64,000 nt of DNA from Carallia brachiata (taxonomy: Eukaryota; Streptophyta; Magnoliopsida; Malpighiales; Rhizophoraceae). Position numbers and translations under genes: made by a program. Below, piece after piece: positions 36,986-48,655 of the stretch (within the stretch, counting starts at the first letter, position 1; every line of letters begins with the position of its first letter). The stretch spans positions 1,109,020-1,173,019 of the forward strand of contig JADCRB010000074.1 of the NCBI GenBank assembly GCA_021464245.1, read 5' to 3'. The notes under the pieces were generated by a model. The model made no database searches. It was given only the letters and a program-made list of their open reading frames with translations, and was not told the DNA's origin.

Positions 36986-39581
36986 ATGGATACCCAACAA
37001 AGGTTACTGTTCAGCTTCTTCTGTTTTTCACTCGCGTGCCTTCTCTCAGGTTCCAAAAAATCACTTTTTTTTTTTACCATTTTCCATTTGGAAAAAACAG
37101 AGTTTTAAAAAATTTTTAGCTGATTATTTGTCTGAAATACAACAAGTTCTCTACTTTCTACAACAATAATATTATTTTTTACAATAAAAAATTGTCTTTT
37201 TTATTATAAAAAATAATACTATTTTTATAAAAAATAGAACATATTACAATTCAGCAAATGAACAGACAAAAATTTTAAAAGTGTAATGAGACCCTTTCCA
37301 TGTTAATGTTTTTGGTTTTTGTGAAGCAATTGAACAATCCTTTGATTTAAATGTTCACGGTCCTTGAAATTTTGGTATATGTGCAACTGTCTTGCAGGGA
37401 CATAGGAGTGCACGCAAATCGCCATTTCTTCAACTCTAAACCAAGCAAGCTGTTTGTTTTTGGAGACTCGTATGCTGACACTGGCAACCACGGGAAAGAA
37501 TTGCTACATACATGGAAAACCCCTTATGGAATCACCTTCCCTGGCAAACCCACCGGGCGTTTCTCCGATGGCCGTGTCTTGACTGATTATATTTGTGGGT
37601 CTTTCCTTCCCTTCAACATCTTTTTTTTTTGCTCCCTCTCTCTCTCTCTTTCTAATTATACGCGCTTTGCCTTTTGCTTTTGTTTTTTTAAGCCCTGTCC
37701 CTGTGTTGAACTTTTTTTCGCTTTTGGTATTGTGAATTTGCAATGTCATTTTACACAATTGGATGTATGCATGTGTTTGTGACTTTGTGGTGGGTTCCTC
37801 TACAATCCAGGCATGCCACTTTTTCCTGTAGTGATAATTATTACTGACCTGTTCTGTTTTTTGGCCTGCAGCAAAATTCTCGGCATTATTTATCGAATTT
37901 AGCCTTTGTGTTTTTTTTTTCCTGAGTCTCTCTCTTTCCAAACTTACTTTCTTAGTTTCTCACGTGATCTGAAGCTTTTACTCTTTCGTCCATATTGTTT
38001 TGTGTCTCTTATAACCTTGAGGAATCAAGATTTTAATTACACAGCACAGTAATATTCTATTGCCATAAAAGCTACGTTATCCCAACACCCATCATTGATC
38101 TCTAGCTAATTCTTTATGTTTCAACTTCCACCTTACTACAAGAAGATCAATTTTTGATTATATTGTGCTTCGCCACTTGTTCCTGGCTATAGAATTTAGA
38201 ATATAAAAGTAATCAGTATAAGCAATAATGTAGGTGGCTGACATTTTCTTTTTGAAAGTAACTGCACCACCTTATCAAATTCAAAGGTGGCTTTCTTTTT
38301 ATAATGCCATACAACTCATTATTTGGGAACTTGGGATTGTAACATCAACTTTGCTGCCAGAAAGCATTTTATGGTTGATTGATTTTGGGTTTTATAATTC
38401 ATAGCTCACAAACTATTCCAGCTCAACAACACTCACTTTTTCATCTGTTTCTTTCTCTCCCTTTTCTTAACGTCCATATATAAGCATTGTCCTGATAGTC
38501 ATATTATAAAACACATAATTCAGATTAGTAATTATCACTATCTCTTGGCAAACACCTGCAGCTAGGTTCATTAGAGTGAGGTCTCCAATACCATACAAAT
38601 TGAGGAGGATTGTGGGAGTCAAGTACTTAAAACATGGAGTAAATTTTGCCTATGGAGGGACGGGAGTGTTTGACACTCAGTATCCATTCCCGAACATGAG
38701 CACACAGATTGATTTTTTCGAGCAGATGATCGATCAAACAATATTTACTCCCGAAGACCTGCAGTACTCGGCAGCCCTTGTCTCAGTTGCAGGGAATGAC
38801 TATGCCTCTTACCTGGACGCAAAAGGCTCTGCTCAAGTAACTCTCATACACATCTTTTTACCCCCATATTTTCCGTTGTTTTATCCTTCCAATAGACTGC
38901 AAGTTTCATTTTAGTAATTAGGTGACATGTATTGATCTTTCGATGAACACTTTCATATGGCAGGGTTTTCCAGCCTTCATTAAAAAAGTGGTCAATCAAC
39001 TTGCCTTGAACTTGAAACGCATTCTTGATGTGGGAGTGAAAACAGTCATTGTGAACGGATTACAACCCTTGGGTTGTCTCCCCCTCAACACCGCCGAGTT
39101 CTCTTTCCGACAGTGTAATGGGACCGAAAACAAGCTTGTGGGTTTGCACAACACTTTGCTGCAACAAGCAGTGGCAAAGTTAAAGGCTGGTTCAAAGTCA
39201 CCTACTATTGTCGTTCTTGATCTTTATTCAGCATTCATGACTGTTTTCAAGAACAAAGGAGAACGCCCAGGTAATCACAAACTAGTGCTTATTTATTCTT
39301 TTTTTTTGGTGCATACCCAGTTGGCTTTTGGTTAACTAATTTTAATGTACAATTATCCTTATTGTGCAGGTAGTAACACGTTTCCAAATCCACTGCTGCC
39401 ATGTTGTGTTGGTGTAAGTTCTGATTATAAATGTGGGGATGTGGATGAGAAAGGGGCAAAGATGTACACAGTTTGTGACCCTAAATCTGCTTTCTTTTGG
39501 GACTTGACCCATCCTACACAGGAAGGATGGCGAGCTGTTATTCAGCTTTGCATGCCAATCTTCAACAACTTTGAACTTTAA
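36986..39581 (+). CDS. GDSL esterase/lipase, tandem copy 2, altered C-terminus, 5 exons, 348 aa
   Basis: Exons: 36986-37049, 37406-37594, 38562-38836, 38964-39270, 39370-39581. The signal peptide, FVFGDSYADTGN (Ser43), NFAYGGTGVFD, AGNDY and WDLTHPTQEGW are all present, so the catalytic residues are complete. Relative to copy 1, the exon 2 acceptor region has lost four bases; the old acceptor would read straight into TAG, but the AG of that TAG gives an acceptor that restores the frame (exon 2 from 37406). The exon 2 donor is preceded by T instead of G, changing Ala to Ser across the junction. One Glu is missing in VC-DPKS. Near the end, loss of one base (GCTGTTATT against GCTGTGTATT, about 39536) replaces the usual AVYS..ANLQQL tail with an out-of-frame tail ending NNFEL. 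Probably still an enzyme; tail effects unknown. Confidence 0.85.
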
Positions 39582-39630
39582 GTTACCGTACCTCTCTCTT
39601 TCTCTGTTTTCTCTGTATTGTATAGCAAAA

Positions 39631-40246
39631 CTGTTTGGAACTGGAAAGAGGATAGATTGACATATAAAAAAATTTACTTTAACTTGTGTAACAGTGTCAC
39701 TTAGATTTTAAGGTAAATTTTTACTTTATAATTGGACGTTCGTTGAGAGAATTGGCTTCCAATTTTGTAAATAAATTAATTGTTGATTTATTTTAGCCTA
39801 TGAGGGACTGTTAGAATATGGAAGAGGATTAGATTAGAAATGAATGAATTACTTTAAGTTGTGTAATTGAGCCACTTTTCTAAAAATAAAATTTGTCCTC
39901 GTATCGGTGTACGCCAGTTAAAGTGAATTATCTCACAAGATAAAATAAAGTTACATTTGACTACAATTTACAGTAGTAATAAAATCAATTCTCAAAAATA
40001 ACTTTTGTAATGTTACTGAATTGCTCTTATGAAATGTGTGGATTTTTCTATTTTCTCTATTTATATATGAATTGTTACATTAAATATATTTATAAAAATT
40101 AAATTGGTAGTTATTTGACCACAATATACATTTTTTAAGTCCAATAGATGCAACTCTTTTAACGTATTTGTTCATTAATAGATACAGTTCTATAGCTATT
40201 AAATTAATTAAAAGATACGACTAATTATATTTTAAAAATTTACCAA
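39631..40246. mobile_element. Insertion of about 616 bp in the 3' flank of GDSL copy 2
   Basis: Copy 1 runs from TATGGCAAAG directly into CTCCTTATTC, whereas here about 616 bases intervene, flanked by CAAAA (39626-39630 and 40247-40251). Read one base further in, the ends are TGTTTGG and CCAACA, a TGTT..AACA pair like LTR termini, with imperfect AAAAC/AAAGC flanks. Inside, a block of about 70 bases starting GGAA..GAGGAT(A/T)AGATT recurs once (about 39644 and 39821). A solo LTR or another non-autonomous element. Confidence 0.5.
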
Positions 40247-42936
40247 CAAAAGCTCTTTATTCTGTTGCTTCACTTGTTGTAACATGCAAGAAACAATAAA
40301 CAGTTTTTTTTTTCTTACCAATCATCGCCGTCCTTCGTTATTGGCGAGCATGTGGCAGCAAAGTGTATAGCCCGTCCACTATTGGATACTACTGCGTGAT
40401 GGCCTTGATCTTGATTAGCAATTTTTTTTTTTAAATTGTGTATATTTGCTACTGCATGATGGCCTTGATCTTTATCAGCAACTTGAAAATTTGTTTTGTT
40501 TGGCCTGTTGCTTCGGGCTTTCTTTTTTTTTTTTTTTTTTTAATATGAAAGTTATCACAAAGTGTATGACTCGTTTCAAAAAGGCTAAATGAGATGTTGC
40601 TTCTTCTTCTTCTTCTGCTAAATGAGATGTCATTGAGCAAGAGACAGCCACTCTGTACCTTGTCCATGTTTTCATTTAGTTAAAAATCTCATATAATGTG
40701 GACATAAAACTCTTTCAAGAGGTTTTTATCAATCATTGAATAGCATATAAGAGCATATGAGAGCCAATTGATTAAAGGCATCTTGATTGTATATGACATT
40801 TTAAAATGCTCAAATACATCTTTCTTTTAATAATTTGTATACATAAATATTTTTTTTGAGCAAAACTACATAGACACGTGAGAGACACAATAAATCTAAA
40901 GACATCCAATGATTTTTTTTACATTTTTTAAATTTAATATATTTTTCACAATATAACAGTATAATTTACTGTGTGTCCCCTTCACTTTTTTGTTTTTTTT
41001 TTTTTTTTTGTTTTTGCGCTGATGGAGACACTTTTAAGCTATTGTTATCTTAAGACTTTTTTTTTTTTTTTTGATAAGTATTGTAAGTAAATTTTTTAAC
41101 AAAAAAGGATCAATTACAGATATATTGTTCATCAGTTTCGCTAGTCAAGGCAAGAGTATATCCCATTTATCTCCATCGAACCTAATTCATAGGAAAGAGC
41201 TTATCACTCGTGCACACCACACACGTTGTTGCCACCAATGAAAGTTAGCAAAAGAGATTAGCATAATAGGCTAGCAAAGGATGTTAGTCAAGTAAAAAAC
41301 GAAAACTAGCAAAGGATGTTAGCTAGGTAAAACTCCAAAATTTCTAACTATTGGGCTATACAACATGCATGACAGTTACATGAGGCGGCAGCGACAGAGG
41401 AGCTTAGGTGTTCATTCCTTGAGGGGGAGCAAGCTAGAGTTGGTGACACTTTGCACCAACTCATTGCTCAAGCATGGACATGGATGGGGCGTGTCAGAAA
41501 GCAAGGCGATGGGAATTTTGGCCGTTTGAGCTTTTCACAAGTTGATTAAATAATGTTAATAACTTTAAAATTAAGAACACACAATTACGGCCAATTAGAA
41601 TAATTTCAAAAGTTAAAGCCTCTAAAAATTATTTGTGAGATTTAAACCTAAATCAAATATATAAAAATATATTAAATTACTATCAAATTATTACCAAAAA
41701 TAGTCTTGTAAGTAAAATTTTTCAGACTTTAATCTTACTTGTCTATATATAAACTTAATAAAGTTAAAGGTGCCAGATTCCGGCAGAAGAACAGATACAT
41801 TTATTCACTTCATGTCATGTGGAGGTGTCAAAGACCAATGTGATACCGAATACCAATCATTTTGCTCAAGAGGCCCACTACATGGCCATAATAAGATAGG
41901 CACGCAAAGAGCACGCGTAGTTAATTCAATAGTATTCAATAATTTATCTATCTTTTAAATTTAATATATTTTTCACGATTTAACGATTCAGATATCTACA
42001 TGTCCAACATGTTTTCCCTATATGTGGCCAATTAGGTTTTCTGTTTGCTCAAATTACCGAAACCTTTTTATTTATGAGCATAAATTTGGGGCCTGATCTT
42101 TTGCCTAGATTTTTTAACTTAAAAATAATAATTCTGTAATTTTTAATGATAATATACATATTTTAAATAAAAAAATAAAAAATAAAATTTTATTATTTAA
42201 AATGTAAATATTATCATTTAACATTAATAATTTATTATAATCTAGATACTGATCAAATAAAAAAATTTTGACTCTTAACTTTTTCCCTTTTTTTATATAT
42301 ATATTTTAAACTCAACAACTCCATATTTCAATATATATTTTTTTTAAGACTGACTTTTGTGTGGCTCAGGCTTATTAAATATATGTTTTAATCAACCAAA
42401 TAATAGGCTTTTTAGATTGTTTTTCATTCAACCAAGAATTTTTTTTCTTTTGTTCACAAAAAAGGAAACCGAAACTTTTTAATGAGGAGAAAAACGTTGA
42501 CAACCCTCACCAGCCTGTGTGTGTTTATGTTCCAATTCTTACTTAATGCAACAAGGTACGGCTTAACTAACATGTATAGCCTAATCTTCCCCGGAAAAAA
42601 AAAAAAAGAGGAATTTCAGGCTAAAATACGGCAAATAAACTTAAACCCAAACTCACTTTATGCAATTAATAATACTGATTGTTATGCATAAAAATTGTAA
42701 GAATTACAACTAATAATAAAAACTATTTCTGTTCAAAAAAATATAATAATAATTATAATTTATTTGGAGACCCACGTTCAAAGTTTTGTCTGTTTCCTGC
42801 AATTTCGTCAAAGAAAAGTGCTAACGCGTTTTTCTCAAGGAAAATCTCATGTCCAATAAGGTAATGGCAACTTAAGGCGTCTAATTTGGATAAAACTGAC
42901 CGAATAATTATATAAGAAAAAGTTAATTAAATATTA

Positions 42937-43098
42937 AAAATTTTAATTTAATTCATATTTTTTAATAAATATAATTTACTTATAATCTTACACTATATAA
43001 TAAATAGAGTATACTTAAAAATAAAAAAATAAAAAATAAATTCTGTAATATTAAATTATAAATAAATTTTACTTATTTAAAAAAAATTCAACCACCAT
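42937..43098. mobile_element. AT-rich MITE-like insertion, GDSL unit 3 spacer
   Basis: Flanked by TAAATATTA (42928-42936) and TAAATGTTA (43099-43107), nine bases with one mismatch. Unit 2 has the empty site (ATTAAATATTAGTCCAAGCC near 35634). Shares internal sequence with the intron insertion at 31880-32030. Confidence 0.6.
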
Positions 43099-44267
43099 TA
43101 AATGTTAGCCCAAGCCATGTTCGCTGACATCTTCAAGTTAACACCAGTGCGGGCGTGCGTGAACAGGGTTTGCCCATTTGATCCTTTCTCGCCCGCTAAC
43201 TGCAGATGACAATTTCATAGCGGACAACGGTAACCGGAAAGCTCGGTCCCAAACTCGTCCATTGTTCCGAGCGGAGCCCAAAATAGTTGTTATTATTATT
43301 TTTTTTTGAAAATTGAATTTTACTCTAAGTGATGATTTTTTTTTTGTCAAAGTGATGAGATGTAAAGCAAGGCTGATTAAATGTAGGACACCATTACGTG
43401 GTTATCAACGTATAACTAAATTAATGGAATTTATCTAAATTTAAACAATTTTGTTGCACACTGATCGAATATACAATAAAATTGATTGGATCAATCTAAA
43501 TTTAATTGCCTTGTGCATCCAATCAACTTTCTTTTACAACTAATAAAAAAATAAATTTTCTGAAAAAATATTTTTATATTATCTGTTTTGCTTACACGGT
43601 TCACGAACCCATCGATCAAATGTTTAAAAATAACAAAGCATGAAATTAATTAAAAAAAAGTATATGGTGGATCAAGCCGACTTAATTAGGCACTAAAATA
43701 AAGAAGAGTAGAAGACTAAGAATACAAAATTATGCTCAAAGAACAATAAGTAATAATTTAATTCAATTCAATTGTATATGACAGAATTTAATTATTTAAT
43801 TATTTATATTATTCTATTAATATTTTAAAATTACTCTTATAAAATGACAAGTATCCAAGGAACCTAATTAATTCTCACGTTTTATTATATCGTAGGTCAC
43901 GAGCAGGTGGTATTATATCTTAGGTCAAACTTCTTTCTGGTGGTATATGATTAGCCAAACTGTTCACACTAACATCAACATGGTTGAATGGACTGTAGAG
44001 ATCACGAGCAGTAAAATTTTGCTTACTACAATGCAATAAAAGTTTAGGAAAAGAAATTATGTCTAGAAGAAAAATTGTTATACAATAAGTTGAGAAATTT
44101 CTACAATCACATAATTTATTGTGTAATAAAAAAATAATAATTTTTTTATAACAATTATAACCAATGCGGTTACATATATTTATATAGTTGTATTACAAAA
44201 ATTTTCTCTTGTAATTTGCCTAATGGAACCAGAAATTATCAACACAAAGGACACAACACTTAAATTG

Positions 44268-45371
44268 GGGGGCGGGGGAACTAGGCTATTATCCAACACA
44301 ATAAGGTTTCCCCTCTTTTGCATTATGGTGGCAAGACCTCTCAAATTTTTTTTTTTTGACCGAAAGAAAATCATTGCATTAAATTATGCGATTTAGTGCA
44401 CAAGTCCGATGAGGAGGCATCGAGAGCACCAGCACAAAAGCAGAAATGAAAGACAGCAACAATGGTCTACTGAAATGGTTATAAAGACCGTTAATGGGAC
44501 ACGAAACTCGTTTTGACAAACCCTACACTTTAAGGTACCTACCGGACCAAATTTAAATCTATTCAAAATTGAAATTTTAACTAAATTTAGATTTACTGGA
44601 CAAAGCTGCACAAAGCAACAAACACCACCGAACCTCTTAGATTCACTCTTTTCAAGTGGGTGGACATAAGGATATTATCCCAATAGTTGCAATTTATTGT
44701 TGGCAAATATCGAAAACAAGAAATGAATTCATGTTTTGCCTACAAAATCTGCATCCTCGTAGAACACTGTTTAGAATTCAATCTATGATACAAGAATCTA
44801 GATTATTGCAACCTGAGCCGACTTCGCTATCTAGTAGCTGTGATGCCCGATGGGTCCCACCTTCCCAGGGTCATTTCAAAGTCAACTGCGATGCCTCTTT
44901 GGATCCTGTAACACTTAGGGCTGAGATTGCTTCAATCTGTAGAAATGCGGAGGGAGTGTTGATTGATGGATTTGCAGATGTGAGAAAAACAAATTCAGCT
45001 CTTCATGCAAAAGCAACAACGGCTTTGATGGGTCTACACCTTACTGCCAAACGACGTGCCCTACCCTGGAGACAGATTACAAGATAATTTATCAAACCCT
45101 TCAACAGGATAGAACTCATTGGCCGTAGGATATTGCTCTCTTGTTAAGTGATATCAAGCATCTTTTGTCTGTACTGAATATTTGTGATTTGACATATATT
45201 AGTTGTGTAGCTAATTCTCTTACTGATTAAGTTGTAAAATAGTTCAAGAAAAATTTTTATTCTCAGGATTAAATGTGCAACTCACCTGACGTATTGAGGT
45301 GGCTTCTTAGCCGAGATATTCTTTCGTAATGAAATAATTTGTCTGTGCACTTCTACGTCAAAGAAAAAAAA
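44268..45371 (+). mobile_element. LINE 3' fragment with RNase H-like domain and neighbouring foreign DNA
   Basis: Relative to unit 2, about 1.1 kb is inserted between TTAAATT and AAAGAGTG. From about 44656 a plus-strand frame reads CWQISKTRNEFMF, then WVPPSQGHFKVNCDASLDP, then an RNase H-like run with AEGVLIDGFADV, the pattern of the RNase H module at the C-terminus of plant L1-type LINEs. After a stop at 45085-45087 another frame continues as DIALLLSDIKHLLSVLNICD and ANSLTD followed by an in-frame TAA. The segment ends in an A-rich tail at about 45360-45370. It is broken by stops and frame changes. The first part (44268-44650) may be a different element. Confidence 0.7.
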
Positions 45372-45435
45372 TTAAAGAGTGTTTTGTCGGAGCATTCTTC
45401 TGAAGACGACGTGTTAGTTAAACCAGATTCTTTTG

Positions 45436-45933
45436 GGGATAAGCATTTTTTTTATCCTAAACTTTTAAATTTTTTTTATATTTGAATTTTAAACTTTTTT
45501 GACATTTTATTTGAGCTCTAAACTTTTTAATTTCTTACTACATCAGTCCTTTAAGTTACAAAAGTGGTCAATCCATTAATAAATAAGTTTAACTTAATAA
45601 AATTTATTTAAAAAAGATTAAATACATGAATTAAATATTTTTTTCATCAACAAAATATGCATATTAAATATTTTTTAATCAACAAATATACAAATTAAAT
45701 AGTTAATATACATATTTTTGATAAAAAAAAGGCATTCAATTTATATATTTAATCTTTTTTAATATAATTTTTTGTAAATTTAAAATTATTTTTTAATAGA
45801 TTAATTATTTCTATAAACAGAAGGACTGATTTGATAAAAAATCAAAAATTTTAGAACTCAAATAAAATATAAAAAAATTTAAAATTCAAATATAAAAAAA
45901 TTTAAAATTTTAGAGTAAAAAAATACGTACCCA
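45436..45933. mobile_element. 500-bp long-TIR MITE, copy 1 (in GDSL copy 3 promoter)
   Basis: Perfect 9-bp target duplication ATTCTTTTG (45427-45435 and 45934-45942). The ends begin GGGATAAGC.. and, reversed, GGGTACGTA.., and inverted arms of about 110 bases contain TATATTTGAATTTTAAA and TTTTATTTGAG(C/T)TCTAAA on both sides. The second copy is at 62034-62534. Nine-base duplications with long arms are typical of Mutator-like MITEs. The element sits between the altered G-box and the TATA-like motif of copy 3. Confidence 0.9.
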
Positions 45934-46027
45934 ATTCTTTTGGTGGACCCTTCACTTTATTCAATAGCCTTCCGCGGGTAACTTATGGCTGGGTCACCGG
46001 GGGTGAGAGACTAAGAACGACCACCGG

Positions 46028-46311
46028 TATGTAAACAGATGATCGTTTTTTTCACCTGTTTTGTAATCTCAGTCTCCACAATCTCCACCTATCTTGCGTA
46101 GCCCCCCTCACCCCAGTTGACATGAGCTGTCAAAAACTGTCAAAGGAGGGAGAGATTTTAAGAATCTGAAGATCAAATTAGCAAGTCTGTTATCTGTTAA
46201 TTGGTTTTCATAAATCATGATATACCGATTTACTATGCTAGATCAATGGGATTGTTATAACCTTCCAAAGAACAACTTATCTGTATATGTTAAATAGTTC
46301 TCTTATATAAA
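46028..46311 (+). promoter_or_regulatory. Upstream core region of GDSL copy 3: decayed TATA and second TATA
   Basis: The proximal motif homologous to the copy 1 TATA reads TATGTAAA (46028-46035). A TATATAAA at 46304-46311, 94 bases before the ATG, corresponds to the second TATA of copy 2. The segment between is missing in copy 1. Confidence 0.45.
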
Positions 46312-46956
46312 CGTAGCTTGTACAGAAAATATATTATTCAGAACACCATCTTCTTCATCTCTTGCGAAGCCTTCTCCTGAAAACTGTTGAAATATTCTTC
46401 TATTATGGATACCCAACAAAGGCGACTGTTCTGCTTCTTGTGTTTTTCACTCATGTTCCTTCTGTCAGGTTCCAAAAAATCACTTTTTTTTTTGTACCAT
46501 TTTCCATTTTAATGTTTTTGGTTATTGTGAATCAATTGAACAACCCTTTGATGTAAATGTTCACGGGCCTTGAATTTTTGGTATTTGTGCGACTGTCTTG
46601 CTGGGAACACAGGAGTGCACGCAAGTCGCCATCTCTTCAACTCTAAACCAAGCAAGCTGTTTGTTTTTGGAGACTCATATGTTGACACTGGCAACACCAG
46701 GAAATTATTATCACCTTCGTGGACAACCCCTTATGGAATCACCTTCCCCGGCAAACCCACTGGCCGTTTCTCCGATGGCCGTGTCTTGACTGATTATATT
46801 GGTGGGTCTCTCCTTGCCCTCAACATCTTTTTTTTTCTCCCTCTCTCTTTCTAATTATACGCGCTTTGCCTTTTGCTTTTGTTTTTTTCAAGGCCTGTTC
46901 CTGTATTGAACTTTTCTTAGCTTTTGGTATTGTGAATTTGCAATGACTTTTTACAG

Positions 46957-47287
46957 AAGAGGAAGGTTGCTGCACCGGATGGGGCAACCGGACAAATTCG
47001 TCAGATATCCCTACAAAATACAACCAATTATTTTTGAAATGTAACTGTATTACATTTTAAAAAAAATATATTTTTGAAAAAAATTATAAAATTAAAACAT
47101 AAATTAAATAAACATTATTTTAATATTTAAAATATAGATATTACATAATATATGTTAAAAAATTTACTTTTCTTTAAAAATATTTTTTCTAAAAAAAATC
47201 AACCTGATTTCACTAAAAATAAACATAATTTTATTTTGTAATAAGAATCGGTCCAAATTTTCTATTTCCCCGCTCGGCCCATTTGCA
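46957..47287. mobile_element. Insertion in intron 2 of GDSL copy 3
   Basis: Copies 1 and 2 read from CAATGTCATTTT into an ATTGGATG block; here about 330 bases are inserted, flanked by CAGAA on both sides (about 46954 and 47286). The left end is GC-richer (GGTTGCTGCACCGGATGGGG), the middle is A/T-rich, and the right end has CCCCGCTCGGCCC. No terminal inverted repeat is evident. Confidence 0.5.
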
Positions 47288-47683
47288 GAATTGGATGCGT
47301 GCATGTGTTTGTGACTTTATGGTAGGTTCCTCCATCATCCAGGCATGCCACTTTTACTGCAGTGATAATTATTACTGGCCTGTTCTGTTTTTTGGCCTGC
47401 AGTAGAATTCTCTGCATTATTGATTGAATTTAACCTTTTTTTTTTTTCTTGCCTCTTTCTGTCCAAACTTACCTTCTCACGTGATCTGTAGCTTGTACTC
47501 ATTTGTCCATATTGTTTTGTGTTTCTTATAACCTTCAGGAATATCTTTTTATTGAACAATAACCTTCAGGAATATCAATTACACAGCACAATAATATTAC
47601 CATAAAAGCTACGTTATCCCAACACCCATCATTGATCTCTAGCTAATTCTTTATGTTTCAACTTTCAAGGTCAATTTTTTATT

Positions 47684-47918
47684 GGGAAAAAGTTTATGGC
47701 CAAATGATTTCTCCCAATTGTCTCTTACACGAAATTTTTTTTGTGCAATCAGGAATGTATTTTGTGCAACCAAATCGATAAAAAGTAATTCAAAAAATAT
47801 TATTATTTTTTCGTTGCACATTTTTTCTATGTGGTTGCACAAAAAATACTTGTGGTTGCACAAAAAAAATTTATGTGGACGTAGTAGGAAAAAATTGTTT
47901 GGCCATGTAATGATCCCC
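47684..47918. mobile_element. 235-bp MITE with GGCCAAA inverted ends, copy 1
   Basis: Perfect 9-bp target duplication TTTTTTATT (47675-47683 and 47919-47927). Inverted ends of about 32 bases share GGG..., ATGGCCAAA and a following T-rich run. Copies 1 and 2 show the empty site in the same intron. Internal TTGTGCAA/TTGCACAA motifs repeat several times. The related copy is at 61655-61882. Mutator-like by duplication length. Confidence 0.88.
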
Positions 47919-48077
47919 TTTTTTATTTTTTATTACATTGAGCTTCGCCACTTGTTCCTAGCTACAGAATTTAAAATATAAAAGTAATCACCATAGGCAA
48001 TAGAGTAGGTGGCTGACATTTTCTTTTTGAAAGTAACACCGCCGCCTCTTCAAAATCAAAACTGGATTTTTCTTTTT

Positions 48078-48655
48078 TAAAAAAATCTTACTGCTTCGAA
48101 TATATTTGTTTTAAATAATATCTTAATTAAAATTAAAATTAATATTTTTAAAATATTTTTATTTTTTATTTTACAAAATATAAATTTTATTTTAAAAATA
48201 TCAATTATAATTTTAACTAAAATATTATTTAAAACAAGATCACTCAAAAGATCTATAATACCATGCAACTCGTTATTCGGTAACTTGGGATTATACCATT
48301 AAATTTGCTCAAATGTTTTCACCTGAAAGTATTTTGTGATTACCGTTTAAAGTAGTATTTTAGTAATAAATTGATGATTTATCCATATTAATTTAGATTC
48401 AAATTTTATTATCATCGTTTTCTCTGCAAAAATTATGAATTTTATTATAGAGCATAATATTTAGTTCAAAACTTATTAATACTGTAATCAGATATAAAAA
48501 AATTCATTTAACTTTAATAATACTTAAGTGGTGAATTTAAAAAAAAAAAAAAAAGATATAACAGTTGATCTTTAATTTTAATCGATATGATAATTCACAT
48601 TGGGGGAGGTGATTTTTTTATGGTAAAAAAAAAAAAGAAAAGGAGCAAGCATTCT
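48078..48655. repeat. Two AT-rich insertions in intron 2 of GDSL copy 3
   Basis: Compared with copy 2, additional A/T-rich sequence occupies about 48078-48255 and about 48347-48650, on either side of a conserved block (ATAATACCATGCAACTCGTT). The first is roughly palindromic. I could not fix exact ends. Confidence 0.5.

Larger units (their letters stand above)
33816..40363 (+). repeat. Tandem unit 2 of the GDSL array (about 6548 bp)
   Basis: Begins with the 33815/33816 junction GTAAAG|TATATATAGCCCG and ends at about 40363 in GCAGCAAAG|TGTATAGCCCG. Colinear with unit 1 apart from insertions and deletions, including loss of about 73 bases in the promoter and a roughly 616-bp insertion after the gene. 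Confidence 0.88.

Noticed and set aside
37398..37406. In-frame TAG at the start of exon 2 of GDSL copy 2, which looked like proof of a pseudogene
   Set aside because: Using the AG of that TAG as the splice acceptor gives a full-length open frame, and copy 3 requires the homologous acceptor.
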